A stretch of 64,000 bases of DNA from Tetracladium setigerum (lineage: Eukaryota > Ascomycota > Leotiomycetes > Helotiales). Under the pieces are notes generated by a model, which saw only the letters and a list, made by a program, of their open reading frames with translations, made no database searches and was not told where the DNA came from. The stretch is from contig PZJY01000009.1 in NCBI GenBank assembly GCA_031472005.1, positions 1 through 64,000 on the forward strand, given 5' to 3'. Made by a program: the position numbers and the translations under genes. Every line of letters begins with the position of its first letter. Position 1 is the first letter of the stretch. Below, one piece after another: positions 1-8,481 of the stretch.

Positions 1-100
1 AACCTAACCCTAACCCTAACCCTAACCCTAACCCTAACCCTAACCCTAACCCTAACCCTAACCCTAACCCTAACCCTAACCCTAACCCTAACCCTAACCC
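1..100. repeat. Telomere repeats, chromosome left end
   Basis: About sixteen CCCTAA units run without a break from base 1, with only the first unit irregular (one C short). On the plus strand at a left end this is the C-rich strand of the TTAGGG telomere used by most filamentous ascomycetes. The array stops at base 100 and base 101 is retrotransposon sequence, so there is no subtelomeric spacer between them. Confidence 0.98.
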
Positions 101-1643
101 CGCGAGGCTGTCTAGGAAATATTACTTCCCTAGGATCAGGAATATAATTAAAGAGGTTATAACTTAATACGATATATATATACGGAATAAGTCATCTCGA
201 CACGCTCCGTATAGACTTATGAAATCACCTATAACCCCGACACGACCATAGGGATTAATAGCTCTTAACTTTATTATTAAGCTGCCACCCTCTAAAGATC
301 CTATAACGGGAGTCGTGTACGATTCGATCCTCGTTATAACGTGCCTCCTGACTAAATACGTATATATGATACTATACTTTAAATTAAGTATAGCCGAGTA
401 GATGGCTGACACGTTTATCCGATGGATCATTATATAACACGGAGTACCGGATGAAATCCTCTCGGACCGCGATAAATTATTTAAATTAAAGTTCTAGACA
501 TTATTAATGGCCAAGCTAGGGATTAAAAAGAAAATATTAATCGCCTTTTATCCCCAAACCGATAGTCAGACAGAACGTATTAATTAAATAATAGAAGCTT
601 ACCTACGTTACTACGTCAATTATAAATAAGACAATTAGGTAGAACTCTTACCGTTAGCCTAGTTTATATTTAATAACGTAGATATAGAAATAACGGGTGT
701 ATTACCGTTCTTCGCGAACTTTAGATTTAACCCTAAGGTATATAATTATCCGTTAGTCGATATTAAAAACGTAAAAGTAGCTAATATCCGAGTGGATTAG
801 TTAAAGAACTTATATAAAGAACTTACTACCGATATCTTATTTTTATTATAACGATCAGTAATTTATTATAACTCGAAGCGTGGAGTGGGACTTACGCTAA
901 AAGAGGGGGATAAAGTTTATCTATTACGAAAAAACATTAATATATAGAGATTAAGCGATAAATTAAATTATAAGAAGTTAAGGCCGTTTAAAATTTCAAA
1001 AGTTATCGGACTAATTAATTACGAACTTTAACTACCTAAGATATGGAAAATATATAACCGATTCCATATTTCCCTCCTCGAGAAAGCACCACTAGGAGCG
1101 CCTCTAGCCCCTAATATGAACATTTAACCTGTCAACCCGGACGCCGAATATAAAGTAGAAATAATCCTGGACTATAAACGAATTAGAAACCGGAACTGCT
1201 ACCTCATTAAATAGTTAAATTACCTATATATTGAAAACACTTAGGAACCCCTAATAAATCTTAAGTGCCTTAAGAAGATAACCGCGTATCACCATCGGCA
1301 GACTGCGTTGAGCCACCGAAACCTAGACTCGTCCAGAAAGCCGAGGAAGCATCGAACTCGGACAGGGCCTCGACAAGTACCAAGTCCTCCTCCGCGTTTT
1401 ATAATAAGGAAGGGTCGTCTAAGGGAATGGAAGTAAGCTCGCTCTCGGAACTAGCCGGTCCCCCTCGATTAATTCCCGTTCTAAACGCTCTCGCTCCTTA
1501 ACGGCATCCAACTCCGTAATCGATTTTAAACCGCGACGAAGCATTTCCGCTACGCGCGATCGAAAGGCCTCCCTTTATTTCTCTATACGAACCAGCTTCG
1601 CACTTATCTTACTCAAGCGCTCGAACAATTTTCATTACTTAGC

Positions 1644-1826
1644 CTAAGCCTCGTTCCACTCGTCCGCTAATTTCTTTTTAACGCGTTCTAATTTCTTCCA
1701 TTCTGCGTCGGAAGGACTATAAACGTCGCATTTCACCCTGACTTTAATATATTTAAAATATTTCGAGTAACTTAGAGCTACTAAGCACTTCGTATCACGT
1801 TTAGCGCAACGCGAGCAAGCCGGCAT
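1644..1826 (-). pseudogene. Remnant of antisense Zn2Cys6-like gene in copy A
   Basis: A 60-codon open stretch begins MPACSRCAK and continues into the charged coiled-coil region seen in the antisense gene of copy C. Two cysteine positions of the cluster have become tyrosine (TGC/TGT to TAC/TAT), which RIP produces. It has no intact start-to-stop gene and is kept here as a dated relic. Confidence 0.7.
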
Positions 1827-1994
1827 TTCGATTCCTTAAGTCTTATAGCGCTCGTACACGTTTTATCGATTAGTTGTTATTTTCTTTGATCAATTAGCGG
1901 TTATAATGGGAAAGAAAGATAGCCGTGGGTTAATAGCGATGTTTCCTTTAACGTATTTAAGTGTAAAGACTACATTAAGTTAAAAGGGGGATAA

Positions 1995-2470
1995 TATTAC
2001 GAACGTGATCCTAGGAGTTAAGTGACCCCTAAGAGCACACTAAATCCTAGGAGCCTAAGGCTCGGGAGCACCATAAATCCTAAGAGCAAGGCTCCCAGGA
2101 ACCACTCCATAGAGAACTTATAGGATTAATAATAGTAATATTAATTATATAGGTGAAAAGGCAACAGCAAGCTGTAGGCCTAATCACGTGATTAAGTCGA
2201 CATATGTTCATGCCAAGACATGTCGACTCTCGGGAGTCGACGGTATCGACGGGTCAATGGTATCGACTCAGTCGACTTCTCGACTCCAAGAGAACGAAGA
2301 TTATATATAAGAATAAGATAGTTTTCATTAGATAAGAACTTCGTGCTTAACTTAAATCGAATATCTTTTATTTTAATAACTAGTCTACTGCCGTACCTAT
2401 GATCCGCTCTCTGTCGACGAATACCAACCTGACTTAGCTATTTACTTCCGTGTAAATAGTAACCGTTACA
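1995..2470 (+). repeat. 3' LTR of copy A
   Basis: It is 476 bp, the same length as the LTRs of B and C, and ends GTTACA. The first dinucleotide is TA rather than TG because of RIP. The following bases TTGCT would be its target duplication, but the 5' flank was lost with the chromosome end, so this cannot be checked. Confidence 0.9.
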
Positions 2471-4551
2471 TTGCTAGGGTTCGCAATAATAATTACATGG
2501 CTAGAACGAGGTTTGCGCCACCTTATCTAACGACGCCACCGGATATCTTAATAGTACCGAGAGTCCTCCACGGGACGCTAGTCAGAGCGAGAAGGAAATC
2601 CCCGTATAATATAAGAAATATTTAAGATTGTTCGAAAACCCGGAAGACTTTAGAGCCTTACCCGAATATTAACTATAAGATTATAAAATAAACTTAAAGG
2701 AAGGAAGGAAACCTCTTATATAGAAATTACGCCGACATCGTTACGATTTTACTAAGACGTTAAAAGTATTCGTCTAGTTAGCTCTTAAGAAAGGATAGGT
2801 TAGACCATCTAAGTCTCTAATATCTAGTAACATATTAATCGCTTATAAAAAGGATAACCCTAACGGTCGACCTTACGGTGATTATCGGGAACTTAATAAC
2901 GTTACGATACGAGACTAATATCCACTGCCGAACGCTCAGTACTTGCGGGACAAGCTAGCTAAAGCTATAATATACACTAAGTTAAATTAAAGAAGCTCGT
3001 TCAATCTAATCCGGATTAAAAAGGGACACGAATAAATAACTACGTTCCTCGTTCCCTTAAGACTTTATAAATAGATTATTATACCTTTTAAGTTAACTAA
3101 CGCACTTATAACTTATTAACGCTAGAATAATAATATCTTACGAGAATACTTAAGAGTATTCGTAATCTATTACCTTAACGATATAATTATCTACTTAGAA
3201 CGAGTCGAGGACTATAAGCGACACGTTAAGCTAGTCCTAGACGCCCTACTTAAGGTAGACTCTAGATTAAAACTTAGTAAGTGCGAGTTTAAAGTTACGG
3301 AAACCTTATTTCTAAGATATATTATCCGACTAGGGTCTATAAGTATCGATCCTAAGAAAATTAAAGCTATTAAGGAATAGCCTAAACCTTAAAATGTCAA
3401 GGATATATAATCCTTTTTAAGAACCGGCAATTTTAGCCGACAGTTCATTAAGGGATACTTAGGAATCGTCGCTCCCCTTACACGACTTATCAGAAAAGAC
3501 GTACCTTTCTTAATGGGATTAAAGGAGAAAGTTGCCTTCGAGGAACTTAAAAAACGATTTATAAAAGAACCCGTGATTTATAATTTCCACGAAGATCGAC
3601 CTAGCATTCTTTAAATAGATACCTTAAATGTTTACGTAAGTGTTATACACCTCTAGCTTAACGAGAACGGAAAATTATATCTTATAATATATTACTCCGA
3701 AACCCACTCGCTAGCGGAACAAAACTACGACATCTATAAGAAGGAACTTATAACTATTATTAAAGCCTTAAGATATTAGAAAATTTACCTCTAAGGAGCT
3801 AAATTCCCCGTTATAATATATATTAATTATATAAATTTAAGAACTTTTATAATTATAAAGGTTCTCGATAATTAAAGATTAGCTAGATGGGCTAAGGAGC
3901 TATCCTAGTTTAATCTAGTAATTAAATATATTAAGGGATCGGAGAACGTTATAACGGACGCTCTTAATAAACTATTAGGGTATAAAGGAAGTAAGGTCTA
4001 TAAGGAAATCGCGATATTTAAGGAAAACGATAACGGAGACTTAGTTCTTAATATTAAGGAGATCGCTCTCCTTATTAGAGTTAGCGGACTATTTACCGAC
4101 GAAATCCTTAAAGCTTAAGGGAAGGATTTAAAACATATAAACTATTATAAGGGTAGACTAGTTATACTAGACTTATATACGAAGGAATTCGTTAGGAATT
4201 ACTATGAGGCCCCGGCTCACGGACATTAAGGGAGCCGCAAGACCCTTTAAAGACTTAAATATTACTTTCACGTTAACTAAGCTACCGCTTTAATTAAAGA
4301 AGTGGTCAACTAGTGTAACGTGTGTATCCGTAATAAAGCTACGAGACACGCACCTTACGGATTAATAAGCATTACACTTATATTAAAGATACCTTAAAAA
4401 TCGATCTAATGGGATTTTATCGTTAAACTATCACTTTTAAGAGATCTAATGATAGGAATCGCTTATAACTCGATTCTAATTATAATAAAGAGGCTCACGA
4501 AATATATAATTTATATCTTATATAAGGAATTTAATACCGCCGAAGAGTTAG
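2471..4551 (+). mobile_element. Gypsy element D, 5' part (RT, RNase H, start of integrase)
   Basis: This is heavily RIPed pol of a second Gypsy family. Collinear fragments match the start of the RT region (around 2650), the YxDD neighbourhood (around 3170), the RNase H region (3600-3960) and the integrase zinc and core regions (4200-4550). Stops occur throughout. The upstream gag and 5' LTR are gone, cut off by the insertion of A and the loss of the chromosome tip. The element resumes at 18,751 after the B/C insertion. Confidence 0.85.
4547..4551. other. Target site duplication of B, left copy
   Basis: GTTAG immediately precedes the 5' LTR of B and is repeated at 18,751-18,755 right after the 3' LTR of B. 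A 5-bp duplication is usual for Ty3/Gypsy integrase. It shows B entered the integrase region of D. Confidence 0.9.
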
Positions 4552-5027
4552 TGTTACGAACGTGATCCTGGGAGTCAAGTGACCCCCAGGAGCACACTGG
4601 ATCCTGGGAGCCTGAGGCTCGGGAGCACCATAGATCCTAGGAGCAAGGCTCCCAGGAACCACTCCACAGAGAACTCACAGGATTAATAATAATAATATTA
4701 ATTATATAAGTGAAAAGGCAATAGTAAGCTATGGGCCTAGTCACGTGATTGGGTCGATATGTGTTTATACTAAGACATGTCGACTCTCAAGAGTCGACGG
4801 TGTCGACGGGTCAATGGTATCGACTTAGTCAACTTCTCGACTCCAAGAGAACGAAGATTATATATAAGAATAAGATAGTTTTCATTAGATAAGAACTTCG
4901 TACTTAACTTAAATCGAATATCTTTTATTCTAGTAACTAGTCTATTACCGTACTTATGATCCGCTCTTTGTCGACGAATACTAACCTGACTTAGCTATTT
5001 ACTTCCGTGTAAATAGTAACCGTTACA
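4552..5027 (+). repeat. 5' LTR of copy B
   Basis: It is 476 bp, starts TGTTACG, ends GTTACA, and carries RIP-type transitions relative to C. The palindrome loop at the site matching C 5633-5635 reads AAG here, against CTT in C. Confidence 0.92.
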
Positions 5028-5539
5028 CTTTGAGCACCTTCTCTAGAGACCCGACTCACAATATACCACGATGTCTTCCCGAGGACTACCCACCGCTACT
5101 CCGACTAGTGATAACGAGATTTAGTCAGTTTCGCTAAAGGGAAAGCTACCCGACCTCTATCACGGATAACGTTCTAAGCTCCGAGAATTCCTCACCTAAT
5201 GTAAACTTTACTGGGTATTTAATAAAGATAAGTTCTTTAGCGCCGCTGAACGAATTATGTGGGCCGCTTCGTTCTTGCGAGGACTAGCCTTTAACTAGGT
5301 CGAGCCTCACTTAAACGACGCTATGGAAAATATTAATCCGCCCGAACTAATTAATACCGACGCCGAGCCATTCACCCGCACCTTGTTCAACTTATGGGAT
5401 GGGTTTAAATAAGGTATTACTTAGATCTTCGGGGATTAAGATTAAGAATTTACCGCGGATATTAGCTTGCGAAAGCTTCGCTAAATAACCACTATCGCTA
5501 AGTACGTCGCTAAGTTCTAACGACTACAAGCTATCCTAG
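5028..5539 (+). pseudogene. Copy B leader and 5' gag fragment, RIP-degraded
   Basis: It is collinear with the leader and first part of gag in C (C 6016-6527), with the same ATG context at 5071 but several TAA/TAG codons. It is interrupted at 5540 by insertion of C. The rest of B continues at 12,636. Confidence 0.88.
5535..5539. other. Target site duplication of C, left copy
   Basis: CCTAG precedes the 5' LTR of C and recurs at 12,636-12,640 directly after its 3' LTR. Joining the flanks across C restores the collinearity of B gag, which proves the nested insertion. Confidence 0.95.
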
Positions 5540-6015
5540 TGTTACGAACGTGATCCTGGGAGTCAAGTGACCCCCAGGAGCACACTGGATCCTGGGAGCC
5601 TGAGGCTCGGGAGCACCATGGATCCTGGGAGCCTTGCTCCCAGGAACCACTCCACAGAGAACTCACAGGATTAGTAATAGTAGTATTAATTATGTAGGTG
5701 AAAAGGCAACAGCAAGCTGTGGGCCTAGTCACGTGATTGGGTCGACATGTGTTCATGCCAAGACATGTCGACTCTCGGGAGTCGACGGTGTCGACGGGTC
5801 GATGGTATCGACTCAGTCGACTTCTCGACTCCAGGAGAACGAAGATCATATATAAGGATAAGATAGTTTTCATTAGATAGGAACTTCGTGCTCAACTCAA
5901 ATCGAATATCTTTTATTCTAGTAACCAGTCTACTGCCGTACCTGTGATCCGCTCTCTGTCGACGAATACCAACCTGACTTAGCTATTTACTTCCGTGTAA
6001 ATAGTAACCGTTACA
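5540..6015 (+). repeat. 5' LTR of copy C
   Basis: TG..CA-bounded, 476 bp. Notable parts are a perfect 9-bp stem hairpin at 5624-5644, a CACGTG E-box at 5730-5735, five exact GTCGAC palindromes between 5741 and 5821, a TATATAA box at 5849-5855, and the sequence GTGCTCAA at 5888-5895 that is complementary to the primer binding region just after the LTR. Confidence 0.97.
5741..5855 (+). promoter_or_regulatory. LTR promoter: GTCGAC array and TATA box
   Basis: GTCGAC occurs at 5741, 5767, 5781, 5790 and 5816, with near matches between them. Bases 5741-5750 and 5763-5772 form a 10-bp perfect inverted repeat with a 12-nt loop. TATATAA follows at 5849-5855, so transcription should start around 5880-5890, which would define the start of R. 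The same array is repeated in the 3' LTR, where it could act on the antisense gene just outside the LTR (inference). Confidence 0.6.
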
Positions 6016-6026
6016 CTTTGAGCACC
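6016..6026 (+). other. Candidate primer binding site (self-priming type)
   Basis: The bases right after the 5' LTR do not begin with TGG, as expected for a tRNA 3'-CCA primer. TTGAGCAC (6018-6025) is instead exactly complementary to GTGCTCAA in the predicted R region (5888-5895). Tf1-type elements prime reverse transcription with the 5' end of their own mRNA folded onto such a site. The match is only 8 bp here, so this is suggestive. Confidence 0.45.
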
Positions 6027-6058
6027 TTCTCTAGAGACCCGACTCACAGTACACCACG

Positions 6059-6850
6059 ATGTCTTCCCGAGGACCACCCACCGCCACTCCGACTAGTGAT
6101 GACGGGATTCAGTCAGCTTCGCCAAAGGGAAAGCTACCCGACCTCTATCACGGACAACGTTCTAAGCTCCGAGAATTCCTCACCCAATGCAAACTCTACT
6201 GGGTATTCAACAAAGATAAGTTCTCTAGCGCCGCCGAACGAACTATGTGGGCCGCTTCGTTCTTGCGAGGACCAGCCTTTGACTGGGTCGAGCCTCACTT
6301 GAACGACGCTATGGAAAACATTGATCCGCCCGAACTAGTTGATACCGACGCCGAACCATTCACCCGCACCCTGTTCAACTCATGGGATGGGTTCGAACAA
6401 GGTATCACTCAGATCTTCGGGGATCAAGACCAAGAATTTGCCGCGGACATTAGCTTGCGAAAGCTTCGCCAAACAACCACTGTCGCCAAGTACGTCGCTG
6501 AGTTCCAACGACTACAAGCTATCCTAGCTTGGGACAACACCGCTGCCAATTCTCAGTTCTACTCGGGACTGAAAGCAAACATCAAGGACGAGATCCATCG
6601 ACTGCCTGAACGACCAGATGAATTAGCCGAAATGATCAAAAAGGCACTCCATTTCGACCAACGCATCACGGAACGTCTGATGGAGCAAGGACATGGGATT
6701 CCCAAGAACTATCACGGAACCCCAAGAAACCTCGCCACCAAGGACGAAATATCTGGAGCAGCAACTACTATGGACCTCGGCCAATGGAACTGGATGCAAT
6801 CCAGAAGAAACCTAAGTTTCAACCAAAGAAACAGCTTCCAAAGGAAGTAA
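6059..6850 (+). CDS. Gag, 5' reading frame (263 aa as written)
   Basis: The ATG at 6059 lies 43 nt after the LTR. The capsid-like core (about residues 70-210) has the usual Gypsy Gag pattern of aromatic and charged helices, such as the WAASFLRGPAFDW segment and the FAADISLRKLRQT segment, and assembles the particle. The frame ends at 6850, but residues after about 221 look out of frame. Copy B has one more base in the C run at C position 6720-6723 (RIPed CCCCT against CCCC in C). With that base the frame flows directly into the downstream open frame and its zinc knuckle. Copy C therefore has a 1-nt deletion, or the assembly dropped a C. A programmed frameshift is less likely. Confidence 0.85.
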   Translation: MSSRGPPTATPTSDDGIQSASPKGKLPDLYHGQRSKLREFLTQCKLYWVFNKDKFSSAAERTMWAASFLRGPAFDWVEPHLNDAMENIDPPELVDTDAEPFTRTLFNSWDGFEQGITQIFGDQDQEFAADISLRKLRQTTTVAKYVAEFQRLQAILAWDNTAANSQFYSGLKANIKDEIHRLPERPDELAEMIKKALHFDQRITERLMEQGHGIPKNYHGTPRNLATKDEISGAATTMDLGQWNWMQSRRNLSFNQRNSFQRK

Positions 6851-8481
6851 TGGAGAAACGAAGGAAGGAGGGACTCTGCTTCGAATGTGGACATGCGGGC
6901 CACCGAGCAGACTCCCACAGAAAAGGGAAAACAGGATGGAAGAAGCAAGCCGCATCCCTTGAAATCCGACAAATAAGCATGGCTACCATAGTCCCAAAAG
7001 GAAAGAAGAATGCGCGTGAACGCAACTGGGGAAGACTGCTTCAACAGAAATGCCCCACCTGCGGATTCCATCTCTGCGTCTGCCAGCGAGTAGACCCTCC
7101 TACGGTTCCCGAAGACGGAACCAATAGCGAACGCTACAATTGGGAGGAATGGAGGAAGGAAAGATGCGACAAATGCGAAAGCATTATATGCGAATGCCCT
7201 ACCATGGACTACGACGACGACTACACCCCGGTTTGCAAGGACCCTTCCAGGGAGCAGTTCCTAAGGGCCCCCACCGGATGTTGCGATCGGAACAGAGGAG
7301 GTCTTTATTGCCTCTGTCCCGACGATGAGTCAATGAAAGTCCCGAAACGCAAAATACAGACTGCGGGATGTTGCGAGCGTGGCCAGAACGGATTATTCTG
7401 CAAATGTTCTGACGGACCAGGGATAGACGCCCACAACAATAAGTACCAAATGCGCAGCGACCAGGTTCCCGACCCCACAGAGGAAGAAGTCCAACGGGAA
7501 GTCCGACGAGCCAACCACCCCATGATAAAGGAACAATGGATGGTTGTCCAAAGGGAAGAACACCCCACTTCCAAAAGGGAATGGATGTGTCGAACAAACC
7601 CCCTGAGACCTGTTTACAGTGAACCAGGCACGCCACCTTTCGGAGGACCAGCATATGGCCAAATCTGGGAAGTCGCATATGAGGACGAAGATCGCATCGG
7701 ATGGATCTACGTCCAAGGAGAAGACCGACAGTATAATGGCATTAGGATTTACATGCAGGACCTGCCTGATGAAACTCCACCCTGCCATCGGGAACTGCCT
7801 ACTCCAAAAGAAGGAGAGCGATGGGTTATCCGGGCACAGAGTGAACGACTCCGTACCTGGAACAGTGTCGCGGATTCATGCCAGTACTACTTCGAAAGCA
7901 TGGAACCCAGAACACCCACACTTGTCAAAGGACACGTGTACATCGTCACTAGCCATAGAGGAACAGTCCTCGAATGGCAGAACGTACTCGACGGAAGTTT
8001 CTACTGGCAGATGAACGCCAGAGACTCCGGCGAGAAATGTGAAAATCCATACGAAGAACCGCCCCGAGAGCTGTGCGCAGCCGGGTACGGACAATTGAAA
8101 CTGGACGTCAAGATCCCTTGGATCTCAAGACCAGTTACAGCAATGATTGATTCAGGATCCATGGGAAACTTCATATCTGCAACGTTGGCCAAGAAATATG
8201 TGGTCGCCACTCATGTTAAAGGGAAACCTTACCAACTCGTTACAGTCGATGGATCCAAAATCAATTACAATGGTGGAGAAGTGGAATTACAGACAATTCC
8301 TCTCACCATGGTTACACACTCAGGACATAAGGAAGAAATCACGTTCGATATTGTTAACATCTCACATGATGTTATCCTGGGACTACCTTGGCTTGAGGCC
8401 CACAACCCAATGATCGATTGGACAAACAGAATGGTGGACTTCAAGAGGTGTAATTGCGAAAAGGAACGAACTGTCCTGTGA
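6784..8481 (+). CDS. Gag C-terminus, cysteine-rich region and aspartic protease
   Basis: This open frame is the natural continuation of gag. It contains a zinc knuckle CFECGHAGHRADSH (about residues 32-45), a CCHH variant of the usual CCHC. Next come four cysteine modules (7051-7412): two of form CX2CX4CXC and two of form CCX8CXC. A long segment with repeated Trp/Tyr-rich motifs of unknown function follows (7440-8040). Near the C-terminus a retroviral-type protease region carries the catalytic IDSGSMGNFI signature (about 8146-8175) and a VILGLPWL flap/ILG motif (about 8371-8394). The frame ends in TGA followed by CTAG at 8479. The region between knuckle and protease is much longer than usual for Gypsy elements. 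Confidence 0.8.
   Translation: MELDAIQKKPKFQPKKQLPKEVMEKRRKEGLCFECGHAGHRADSHRKGKTGWKKQAASLEIRQISMATIVPKGKKNARERNWGRLLQQKCPTCGFHLCVCQRVDPPTVPEDGTNSERYNWEEWRKERCDKCESIICECPTMDYDDDYTPVCKDPSREQFLRAPTGCCDRNRGGLYCLCPDDESMKVPKRKIQTAGCCERGQNGLFCKCSDGPGIDAHNNKYQMRSDQVPDPTEEEVQREVRRANHPMIKEQWMVVQREEHPTSKREWMCRTNPLRPVYSEPGTPPFGGPAYGQIWEVAYEDEDRIGWIYVQGEDRQYNGIRIYMQDLPDETPPCHRELPTPKEGERWVIRAQSERLRTWNSVADSCQYYFESMEPRTPTLVKGHVYIVTSHRGTVLEWQNVLDGSFYWQMNARDSGEKCENPYEEPPRELCAAGYGQLKLDVKIPWISRPVTAMIDSGSMGNFISATLAKKYVVATHVKGKPYQLVTVDGSKINYNGGEVELQTIPLTMVTHSGHKEEITFDIVNISHDVILGLPWLEAHNPMIDWTNRMVDFKRCNCEKERTVL

Larger units (their letters stand above)
101..2470 (+). mobile_element. Gypsy copy A, 5'-truncated and RIP-degraded
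   Basis: This aligns by eye with intact copy C from C position 10,266 (integrase zinc region) to the end of its 3' LTR. The gag, protease and RT regions are missing because the telomere replaces them. Differences from C are almost all C-to-T or G-to-A, leaving many TAG/TAA codons, which is the RIP pattern. Integrase, chromodomain and antisense-gene remnants can be followed to 1994, and the LTR is 1995-2470. The A LTR ends in the interior of element D, so A had inserted into D. Confidence 0.9.

Noticed and set aside
5517..5873. Minus-strand ORF across the LTR, repeated in the other LTRs
   Set aside because: It is made of LTR repeat units (SQDP-type) and has no coding signal; recurrence follows from LTR duplication.
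6784..6850. Programmed frameshift between gag and the downstream frame
   Set aside because: Copy B has one more base in the C run, which makes a single frame; a deletion or base-calling error explains it better.
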